Shown one piece after another: positions 1-5,342 of a stretch of 5,342 nt of DNA. The stretch lies in the NCBI GenBank assembly GCA_946405645.1, contig CAMJHW010000105.1:1-5342 (forward strand), in the 5' to 3' direction. Below the pieces are notes generated by a model. The model was not told the DNA's origin. It did not search any database and saw nothing but the letters and a program-made list of their open reading frames with translations. Position numbers and translations under genes: made by a program. Positions within the stretch are counted from its first letter, which is position 1, and every line of letters begins with the position of its first letter. The DNA is from an uncultured Bacteroidales bacterium. GTDB taxonomy: Bacteria; Bacteroidota; Bacteroidia; Bacteroidales; UBA932.

Positions 1-2418
1 GCGCTGAAAGCGCTCCAAAAAGACTTCAAGGCAGTATGCGGCACCGAGGCGCCTGTCCTTTACGAACCCAAGTCCGGCAGGATGATCATTGTCGGAACCA
101 TAGGTACAAAATACATTTCGCAGATCCTCGACAGCGGGAAGATCGACCGCGGCGAACTTCAGGGCAAAAACGAGAAATACATAATGACCGTGGTCAAGAA
201 CCCGGTCGAAGGTGTCGATGAGGCCCTGGTCATCGCCGGAAGCGACCGCCGCGGGACGGTTTACGGCATCTACGAGCTCAGCGAGCAGATGGGCGTGTCG
301 CCGTGGTATTTCTGGGCGGACACTCCCATCGAGCATCACGACAATGTGTCCATCGAGCCCGGCGTTTACACCGCCGGAGAGCCGGCGGTCAAGTACCGCG
401 GCATATTCCTCAACGACGAGGCGCCTTGCCTGACCAGCTGGGTAAAGAACTACTACGGAACGGATTTCGGCGGGCATGAGTTCTACGCCGACGTCTTCGA
501 ACTCATCCTCCGCCTGCGCGGCAACTTCATGTGGCCGGCGATGTGGGGCTGGGCATTCTATGCCGACGATCCTCTCAACTCCAAGACTGCGGATGACATG
601 GGCATCGTGATGGGCACTTCGCATCACGAGCCGATGGCCCGCAACCATCAGGAGTGGGCCCGCAACCCCAAGGCATACGGCGGAGTCTGGGACTACACCA
701 AGAACAAGAAGGAGCTCCAGCGCTTCTTTCGCGAAGGAATCGAGCGGTCGAAGGACAATGAAGACCTCATCACCATCGGAATGCGCGGCGACGGCGATGC
801 GGCCCTTGCCGGCTCCGACGAGCAGAACATCAAGATGATGGAAGGCCTCTTCAGGGACCAGCGCCAGATCATCAGGAAGGTAACGGGCAAGCCCGCCGAG
901 CAGCGTCCGCAGGTCTGGGCGCTCTACAAGGAAGTCCAGCTCTACTACGAGAAGGGACTCCGCGTCCCGGACGATGTCATCATCCTCATTTCGGACGACA
1001 ACTGGGGCGACGTCCGCAAGCTCCCCAATGCCGAGGAACGCCTGCACAAGGGCGGATGGGGTATGTACTACCACGTCGATTACGTCGGCGCCCCCCGCAA
1101 CTCCAAATGGCTCAACGTTACCCCGGTGCAGCACCTTTGGGAGCAGATGCAGCTGACCTACGACTACGGCGTGGACAAGATATGGGTCCTCAACGTCGGC
1201 GATCTCAAGCCGATGGAGTATCCCATCTCCCTGTTCCTGGATATGGCCTGGAGCCCGTTCAAGTACTCCGCGTCCACGCTGCTCGAGCACACCTACGGGT
1301 TCTGCGAGCAGCAGTTCGGCGCGGACCAGGCCGCGGAAGCGACGCGCATACTGAACCTCCTCTGCAAGTACAGCGGCCGCATCACGGCCGAAATGCTCGA
1401 CAAGAACACATACAATCTTGAGTCGGGCGAGTGGAAGCAAGTCGCCGACGAATGGGCCCGCCTCGAGGCGGAGGCCTTGCGCCAGTATATGGCCTTGAAC
1501 CCGAAGTACCGCGACGTGTACCAGCAGATCATCCTGTTCCCCACGCAGGCGCTGGCCAATGTATATGACATGTACTACTCCCAGGCGATGAACCACAAGC
1601 TCCTCACCGAAGGCAATCCCGCCGCCAACGAATGGGCCGACCGCTGCGAAAGGGACTTCAAGCGCGACGCTATGCTCAACGCCGCATACAATACCGACAT
1701 TGCCGGAGGCAAGTGGAACGGAATGATGACCCAGAAGCATATAGGCTACACCAGCTGGAACGACAACTTCCCGGCTGACACCCAGCCGGCCGTCGGCCGC
1801 TTCGAAGGGGAGGTCAAGCCGGGGCTCTACGAGTTCACCGAGAAGAACGGTACCGTTACCATGGAGGCGGAGCATTTCTACGCGTCGAAAGACGCGGCGG
1901 AGGCCAAGTGGACGGTCATCCCATATATGGGACGCACGCTCAGCGGCATCTCCCTGCAGCCTTACAGCAAGGCTACTGACGGAGCGGAGATCAGTTACAG
2001 GTTCAAGCTCACTTCCGACGTCAAGAGCGTCAAGGTCCACTTCGTTCTCAACGCCACCCTCGCCTTCGCGCGCCGCGAAGGCCATCGCTTCGCCGCCAGC
2101 ATCGACGGCGGACCGGCTAAGGAAATCAACTTCAACGGCCGCCTCAACGAAGAGCCCGAGAATATCTATTCGGTTTACTACCCCACCGTCGCCACGAGAG
2201 TGGTGGACGCCGTCGAAAGCTTCGACATCGCCGGAGCGGCCGGCGAGCATACGCTCACCATCAGGCCGATAGAGCCCGGGACAGTGTTCGAGAAGATAGT
2301 CATCGACTGCGGAGGGTTCGAACCCTCATACCTGTTCGGAAACGAAAGCCCGGTGGCACGTCCCTCCGAAGCGCAGGAGATTCCTTTCAACAGGCCCTGG
2401 CAAAGACGCAGAAATTAA
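1..2418 (+). CDS. GH115 xylan alpha-1,2-glucuronidase, 5'-partial
   Basis: Glycoside hydrolase family 115 enzymes remove (4-O-methyl)-D-glucuronic acid side chains from xylan, usually outside the cytoplasm. The frame is open from base 1, giving 805 visible codons. The first in-frame ATG (82) is internal, because sequence before it still reads as the N-terminal beta domain; the true start and any signal peptide lie outside the window. Family features in order are: the KYRGIFLNDE barrel entry (391-420); a GNFMWPAMWGWAF segment (about 520-558); GTSHHEPM (about 613-636); MRGDGD (781-798); YKEVQ (925-939); SDDNWGD (991-1011); and VLNVGDLKPMEYP (about 1186-1224). A C-terminal beta-sandwich with a TMEAEHF motif runs from about 1850 to 2370. 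Known members are roughly 830-960 residues, so perhaps 40-80 residues are missing. In family structures an Asp and a Glu about 40 residues apart are the proposed catalytic pair. By spacing these could be an Asp of MRGDGD and the Glu of YKEVQ, which is inference. It probably shares a transcript with the following flavoprotein gene. The family call is firm; substrate preference is inferred. Confidence 0.93.
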   Translation, partial: ALKALQKDFKAVCGTEAPVLYEPKSGRMIIVGTIGTKYISQILDSGKIDRGELQGKNEKYIMTVVKNPVEGVDEALVIAGSDRRGTVYGIYELSEQMGVSPWYFWADTPIEHHDNVSIEPGVYTAGEPAVKYRGIFLNDEAPCLTSWVKNYYGTDFGGHEFYADVFELILRLRGNFMWPAMWGWAFYADDPLNSKTADDMGIVMGTSHHEPMARNHQEWARNPKAYGGVWDYTKNKKELQRFFREGIERSKDNEDLITIGMRGDGDAALAGSDEQNIKMMEGLFRDQRQIIRKVTGKPAEQRPQVWALYKEVQLYYEKGLRVPDDVIILISDDNWGDVRKLPNAEERLHKGGWGMYYHVDYVGAPRNSKWLNVTPVQHLWEQMQLTYDYGVDKIWVLNVGDLKPMEYPISLFLDMAWSPFKYSASTLLEHTYGFCEQQFGADQAAEATRILNLLCKYSGRITAEMLDKNTYNLESGEWKQVADEWARLEAEALRQYMALNPKYRDVYQQIILFPTQALANVYDMYYSQAMNHKLLTEGNPAANEWADRCERDFKRDAMLNAAYNTDIAGGKWNGMMTQKHIGYTSWNDNFPADTQPAVGRFEGEVKPGLYEFTEKNGTVTMEAEHFYASKDAAEAKWTVIPYMGRTLSGISLQPYSKATDGAEISYRFKLTSDVKSVKVHFVLNATLAFARREGHRFAASIDGGPAKEINFNGRLNEEPENIYSVYYPTVATRVVDAVESFDIAGAAGEHTLTIRPIEPGTVFEKIVIDCGGFEPSYLFGNESPVARPSEAQEIPFNRPWQRRRN

Positions 2419-2432
2419 TCAATAACCGTACT

Positions 2433-3467
2433 ATGAAAGAGAAACAGATGTCCAGAAGATCGTTTGTCAAAGTATCCACGGCTTCAGTAGCCGCAATGTC
2501 GGTCCCTTCAATCGCCTCCGCCAGAACCGCTGAAGCGCCCGCTGCTGCGGCGCAGCAGCAAGGCGGCGCGGCACAAAACTACATTCCCGCCTGGAGGCCC
2601 GGAGATCCGGACTCCTTCACCCGCTACTATTTCGATTCGCTGATGCTTGAGACACGGTATCTCGATTCGGACATTCCTTCGACGAAGTTCGAACTGTTCG
2701 GCGAGACCTTCGACACTCCGATCATGACCGCCGCCCTCTCGCACCTACACAATCCCGCTAACGGAATGGCCATCTATGCGCAGGCCGCAAAGGATTGCAA
2801 CGCTGTCCACTGGATGGGCATGGGCGAGGACAAGGAGCTTGAAGAGGTGCTCGCCACAGGGGCCAGGACCATCAAGGTCATCAAGCCGCACAGGGACAAC
2901 GCCGAGGTGTTCAGGAGGATCAAGCACGCGATCGGCGCCGGTTGCTTCGCCATCGGTATGGACATCGACCATTCGTTCAACTCTACCGGAGGATACGACG
3001 TGGTGATGGGTGTTCCCATGAAGAACGAGACCTTCGAGGACCTCAAGTCGTTCGTCAAGGCGTCAAGCGTCCCGTTCATCGTCAAGGGCGTGCTCAGCGT
3101 CAGCGACGCGCGCAAATGCCTCGACGCCGGAGTATCAGGCATCGTCCTTTCCCATCACGGCGGACGAGTCAAGTATTCCATACCTCCGCTCATGGCCCTG
3201 GAGCCTATCCTTGATGCGGTAGGAGGGAAGATGAAGATCTTCCTGGACTGCGGAGTCGTCAGCGGAATGGACGCCTACAAGTGCCTTGCACTGGGCGTCG
3301 ACGCCGTCTCCGTTGGCCGTCATCTGATGCCGCTCGTACAACAGGGTGTCGACGCCGTCGCAAAGCGTATAAAAGCGATGACGGCCGAACTCGCAGGAGT
3401 AATGGCCGCCACCGGTGTAAAGAGTCTGGACCAGATGGATCCGACTGTGATCCACAAGACTTTCTAA
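2433..3467 (+). CDS. Tat-exported FMN-dependent alpha-hydroxy-acid oxidase/dehydrogenase-like protein
   Basis: This 344-residue protein has the fold signature of the family containing lactate oxidase, glycolate oxidase and L-lactate dehydrogenase (LldD). Residues 7-13 (SRRSFVK) form a twin-arginine motif, followed by a hydrophobic stretch (about 14-28) and an ASA cleavage site at 28-30. The mature protein begins with an Ala/Gln/Gly-rich linker (about 33-48). Tat export fits a protein that binds FMN before secretion. Conserved elements include the flavin-contacting Lys in IVKG (K218), SHHGGR (240-245; canonical SNHGGR) with the presumed catalytic base H242 and substrate-binding R245, D272 of the DxGV motif, and GR (295-296). 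Oddities: the QxY substrate motif after the middle strand is replaced by residues around IKPHRD (149-155), and the usual GVRxG reads GVVSG (274-278). The substrate is therefore uncertain. ATG 2433 is used; ATG 2448 (residue 6) is an alternative that keeps the twin arginines. No Shine-Dalgarno is visible. It starts 14 bases after the GH115 stop, suggesting one operon. Its last 4 bases overlap the convergent membrane-protein gene. Confidence 0.85.
   Translation: MKEKQMSRRSFVKVSTASVAAMSVPSIASARTAEAPAAAAQQQGGAAQNYIPAWRPGDPDSFTRYYFDSLMLETRYLDSDIPSTKFELFGETFDTPIMTAALSHLHNPANGMAIYAQAAKDCNAVHWMGMGEDKELEEVLATGARTIKVIKPHRDNAEVFRRIKHAIGAGCFAIGMDIDHSFNSTGGYDVVMGVPMKNETFEDLKSFVKASSVPFIVKGVLSVSDARKCLDAGVSGIVLSHHGGRVKYSIPPLMALEPILDAVGGKMKIFLDCGVVSGMDAYKCLALGVDAVSVGRHLMPLVQQGVDAVAKRIKAMTAELAGVMAATGVKSLDQMDPTVIHKTF
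3464..3467. other. Convergent stop-codon overlap
   Basis: The plus-strand TAA (3465-3467) of the flavoprotein gene and the minus-strand TAG (3464-3466) of the membrane-protein gene interlock over four bases (CTAA). Transcripts from the two strands must therefore run into each other's coding sequence. No GC-rich hairpin with a T-run lies at this junction. Confidence 0.95.
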
Positions 3468-4567
3468 GCCACGTCTGCGCGGGCCATAGCGTCCTTGTAG
3501 TACTTCTGATTCACGAACACATCCTCCTTGTAAGGGTTGATGTGGCGCTTCTTCGACACATAGATGATGTATCCGAGTGCGATGATGTTGGTGATCAGCG
3601 CAAGGGCGCTGATGAATACCATCATCGAAGGATTGGCAGCTACCATCGACGGATCCACGGTCGTACCCACGATGCCGTCGACGGCGGCCTGACCGCCTGC
3701 GGCATAAAGCTTCTCGATGGTACCGACGCCTTCGGGATAAAGGACGGGAAGCGTAGCCCAGTTGAACCACTGGCGGCCGTCCTTGAAGGTCTCCTGGAAG
3801 AGCGGGAACACCTGGGCGAACATGCACCAGATGGCGAGGGTGTTGGCGCGGTTCTGGATCCAGCCGCCGCGGTTCCAGCAGAGGGCCGCTACGGTCGGGG
3901 CGAGAAGCAGGGCGATACCGCAGTACCAGCTGTGCGTAGGCAGGCAGTTGTAGGTGTATGCGAAGTTCCAGATGTCGTAGATGACGATGTACACCCAGGT
4001 CATGTCGGCCCAGATCATATCCTTCTTGTCCTTGGAGGCATAGACGTTCCACCACGCGGTCATACAGAAGATGTTGAGGATACCGGCCACTCCGTTCATC
4101 ACGTTGTGCCAGCCTCCATACTGCCATACGCCTTCGGAAGTGAGCCACCATTTGTTCCATCCCATTACCGCGGACTCGAAGTCGGAGACGCAGGCGATGA
4201 GGATGTTGATGGCCACGATGATGAACGGGAAAGGCTTGAACCAGTGCTTGGCGCCGATGCCCCATTTGTACTTGATCATCATGAAGCCGATACAGCCCGC
4301 CGTAGCGGCGTACAGCTTGGCATAGTGGAACCATCCCTGCATATAGACATGGGTCTGGTTTTCAAGGGCCCATTGTTTGCCTGTCCTGACACCGATCCAG
4401 ATGGCAAGGAAATAAACGGTGAGGGCCAGCGGGATGGCCAGAAAGGTGATGATACCGCCGGCCTTGGTCCGGCGGGCGAATTCATTCAGGAGGATAAGGC
4501 CGAGAAGAACGACCAGCAGCATCCCCCACTGGGCGAAAGCATGTTCGCCATAGACTTGGAAAAACAT
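3464..4567 (-). CDS. Tryptophan-rich polytopic membrane protein, probably DUF5692 family
   Basis: This is a 367-residue inner-membrane protein of unknown function. From memory it resembles the DUF5692 family; that name needs a profile search. About nine hydrophobic segments are visible, near residues 13-29, 37-59, 81-98, 112-128, 155-174, 184-206, 213-231, 242-256 and 314-337, ending in a basic, polar tail (338-367). It contains about 22 tryptophans (roughly 6%), many in loop or interface motifs such as GWNKWW (136-141), GGWHN (151-155) and AWWNVY (171-176). Polar residues near membrane segments (E29, H81, H108, D129, E131, H154, D189, D198, H212) could bind a substrate or metal, but no known transporter motif is recognised. 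ATG 4567 follows an A-rich leader without a Shine-Dalgarno, typical of Bacteroidota. It is the last gene of the minus-strand run, 27 bases after the small membrane protein gene. A long open frame lies on the opposite strand here but lacks protein-like character, whereas this frame encodes clean membrane helices. Confidence 0.85.
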   Translation of the reverse strand: MFFQVYGEHAFAQWGMLLVVLLGLILLNEFARRTKAGGIITFLAIPLALTVYFLAIWIGVRTGKQWALENQTHVYMQGWFHYAKLYAATAGCIGFMMIKYKWGIGAKHWFKPFPFIIVAINILIACVSDFESAVMGWNKWWLTSEGVWQYGGWHNVMNGVAGILNIFCMTAWWNVYASKDKKDMIWADMTWVYIVIYDIWNFAYTYNCLPTHSWYCGIALLLAPTVAALCWNRGGWIQNRANTLAIWCMFAQVFPLFQETFKDGRQWFNWATLPVLYPEGVGTIEKLYAAGGQAAVDGIVGTTVDPSMVAANPSMMVFISALALITNIIALGYIIYVSKKRHINPYKEDVFVNQKYYKDAMARADVA

Positions 4568-4594
4568 TACAGTTGGTTTTAGTTGTTATGATTA

Positions 4595-4942
4595 TTATAG
4601 GATAGCGGTTTTGTGGCGGCGCTCCTTGACCAGGGCATAAACGGCCCAGACGGCCGTAAGGACCAAGGACATCGGCAGTCCTACGGTAAGGAGTTCACGG
4701 AGCATCACGGCTCCTCCGCCGACCTGGTCGAGGGCGGTGAAGAAGGGGAAGCGCCATGTAAGTTCGCCATTGATAATGTGATCGACAATGAGCATGACGG
4801 ATCCGCCCCAGAGCATCTTCTCCAAAGCCGGGAGATGACGCCTGAAGGGATTGCCGTCCAGGCCGCTGCCTGACCTTTCAATATTCCTGCGGCAGGCGCT
4901 GGTCGCGACCGCCTGTGCCAAAGGGACTAAAAAACAGCACAT
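4595..4942 (-). CDS. Small membrane protein of unknown function, 115 residues
   Basis: I do not recognise a named family. The protein has a hydrophobic N-terminus (about 3-15) beginning Met-Cys-Cys, then a basic, polar loop (18-36). A second hydrophobic segment (about 44-57) is interrupted by Asp54-His55. After an amphipathic stretch (60-80) a third strong segment (about 84-104) ends in a basic tail, KERRHK (106-111). This predicts two or three transmembrane helices, with the positive residues suggesting a cytoplasmic C-terminus. The start at 4942 lies 14 bases after the hypA stop and the stop is 27 bases before the large membrane protein gene, so it is sandwiched in one operon and may be that protein's partner subunit. 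It is supported as a real gene by this spacing, by filling the gap between two convincing genes and by its membrane-like composition. The N-terminal segment might instead be an uncleaved anchor, and no cleavage site stands out. Confidence 0.75.
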   Translation of the reverse strand: MCCFLVPLAQAVATSACRRNIERSGSGLDGNPFRRHLPALEKMLWGGSVMLIVDHIINGELTWRFPFFTALDQVGGGAVMLRELLTVGLPMSLVLTAVWAVYALVKERRHKTAIL

Positions 4943-4956
4943 ATTCTGATTGGACT

Positions 4957-5307
4957 TTAATTGTTCGGTACTTCTATTTCCTTAATTTCCACTTCATTTC
5001 CACGAAGGAGCCAGGTGTTCCCGCTGCCGCATTCCGGACAGGTCCTTCCGTGCCGGACCGTTCCGTACTCGCATCCGCAGCCGTCGCAATGCGTCACTGC
5101 CGGAATGATGTTGATCCGGAGCTCGCTCCCTTTCAACAGTTCTTCCTTGTCGGCAGCCCATCTCCAACAGTCGGTCAAATATTCGGGGACGACGGTGGAC
5201 ACCTCGCCGATATTCATCACCACGGCCGAAACATGTCCGACATGATTGGCCTCCGCGGCTTCCTTGACGTCGCGGATGATGTAGAATACTATCCCCAGTT
5301 CGTGCAT
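4957..5307 (-). CDS. hypA: HypA-family nickel metallochaperone
   Basis: HypA is a cytoplasmic chaperone that delivers Ni(II), with HypB, to [NiFe]-hydrogenase and in some bacteria to urease. The start is the ATG at 5307, giving the hallmark N-terminus MHELG in which the amino terminus and His2 (with Glu3) bind nickel. An in-frame GTG at 5340 would add 11 residues and destroy this site, so it is rejected. At 116 residues the length equals that of typical HypA. The structural zinc site is C74xxC77 and C90xxC93, with 12 residues between the pairs against 13 in well-known members; an extra Cys79 lies next to the first pair. The N-terminal half has the alpha/beta pattern with VMNIGEVSTVVPEYL (30-44), and the C-terminus returns to a strand (EVEIKEIEV, 105-113). 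It lies one base after an upstream stop and 14 bases before the small membrane protein gene, so it is translationally coupled within an operon. No hydrogenase or urease gene is visible, leaving its client unknown. Confidence 0.93.
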   Translation of the reverse strand: MHELGIVFYIIRDVKEAAEANHVGHVSAVVMNIGEVSTVVPEYLTDCWRWAADKEELLKGSELRINIIPAVTHCDGCGCEYGTVRHGRTCPECGSGNTWLLRGNEVEIKEIEVPNN

Positions 5308-5308
5308 C

Positions 5309-5342
5309 CTACTTCTTCTTGAAGGCGATGCGGCCGGCACGC
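5309..5342 (-). CDS. C-terminal end of an unidentified upstream gene, partial
   Basis: Reading leftwards from 5341, ten codons (RAGRIAFKKK) end in a TAG at 5309-5311, with a single base before the hypA ATG. Such near-abutting stop and start codons are typical of operon genes, and the lysine-rich end is a plausible C-terminus. Too little is present to name the product. A hydrogenase-maturation partner such as hypB would be a natural neighbour, but nothing visible shows this, and the frame could be fortuitous. Confidence 0.45.
   Translation of the reverse strand, partial: RAGRIAFKKK

Noticed and set aside
82..84. ATG at 82 as the start of the glucuronidase gene.
   Set aside because: The frame is open back to base 1 and the upstream residues continue the N-terminal domain. 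No signal peptide follows the ATG, so it is an internal methionine.
2290..2350. A possible tRNA gene suggested by the ggttcgaaccc core.
   Set aside because: No acceptor stem, D-arm or anticodon arm can be drawn around it, the T-loop register is off by one, and it lies inside a conserved coding sequence.
3135..4334. A 399-codon open frame on the minus strand in another frame, spanning the convergent junction.
   Set aside because: The product is Arg/His/Gln-rich with no domain and crosses two convincing genes. It is a shadow of GC-rich codon usage.
4456..4476. A GC-rich hairpin with a 7-bp stem (4456-4462 with 4470-4476) and a 7-base loop as a terminator or attenuator.
   Set aside because: It is inside the membrane protein gene, has no T-run and encodes the Arg-Arg-Thr-Lys-Ala-Gly-Gly loop. 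It is probably incidental to GC-rich codons.
3281..4582. A 433-codon open frame on the plus strand opposite the 367-residue membrane protein gene.
   Set aside because: It is longer than the gene it covers, but its product is a low-complexity mix rich in Asp, Gly, His, Arg and Glu with no recognisable domain. It also overlaps the 3' part of the flavoprotein gene. GC-rich codon bias explains such antisense open frames.
4568..4594. A promoter in the AT-rich 27-base gap between the two membrane protein genes.
   Set aside because: No Bacteroidota -7 (TAnnTTTG) or -33 (TTTG) element is visible. The A-rich bases are better explained as a translation leader within an operon.
5308..5340. An 11-residue N-terminal extension of HypA from a GTG at 5340.
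   Set aside because: HypA needs MHE at its mature N-terminus for nickel binding, and the extension would bury it. A better frame for an upstream gene end occupies these bases.

Overview
The window looks like a piece of a GC-rich Bacteroidota chromosome, probably a gut or rumen Bacteroidales member. The grounds are a GH115 xylan alpha-glucuronidase of the kind found in polysaccharide utilisation loci, and start codons preceded by A/T-rich leaders instead of Shine-Dalgarno sequences. The genus cannot be fixed from the sequence. Coding density is nearly complete: the largest gap between neighbouring genes is 27 bases, so no intergenic stretch is long enough for a separate RNA gene or a large control region. 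I see no tRNA, rRNA, CRISPR array, insertion sequence or origin.

Left half, plus strand (1-3467). A GH115 alpha-glucuronidase enters from outside the window, so its N-terminus is missing. Fourteen bases after its stop comes a Tat-exported, FMN-dependent alpha-hydroxy-acid oxidase/dehydrogenase-like protein. The two are probably co-transcribed. The first would remove (4-O-methyl)glucuronic acid side chains from xylan. The second is a flavoprotein with a divergent active site and unknown substrate.

Right half, minus strand (5342 down to 3464). A tight operon reads right to left: the last codons of an unidentified gene, hypA (nickel metallochaperone), a small 115-residue membrane protein, and a 367-residue tryptophan-rich polytopic membrane protein that I take to be of the DUF5692 type. 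Spacers are 1, 14 and 27 bases. No hydrogenase or urease structural gene is in view. A HypA linked to two uncharacterised membrane proteins is the most interesting signal here and may be an undescribed nickel- or metal-dependent membrane system.

The two halves converge with stop codons overlapping by 4 bases at 3464-3467 and no clear terminator between them. They are probably functionally unrelated neighbours.
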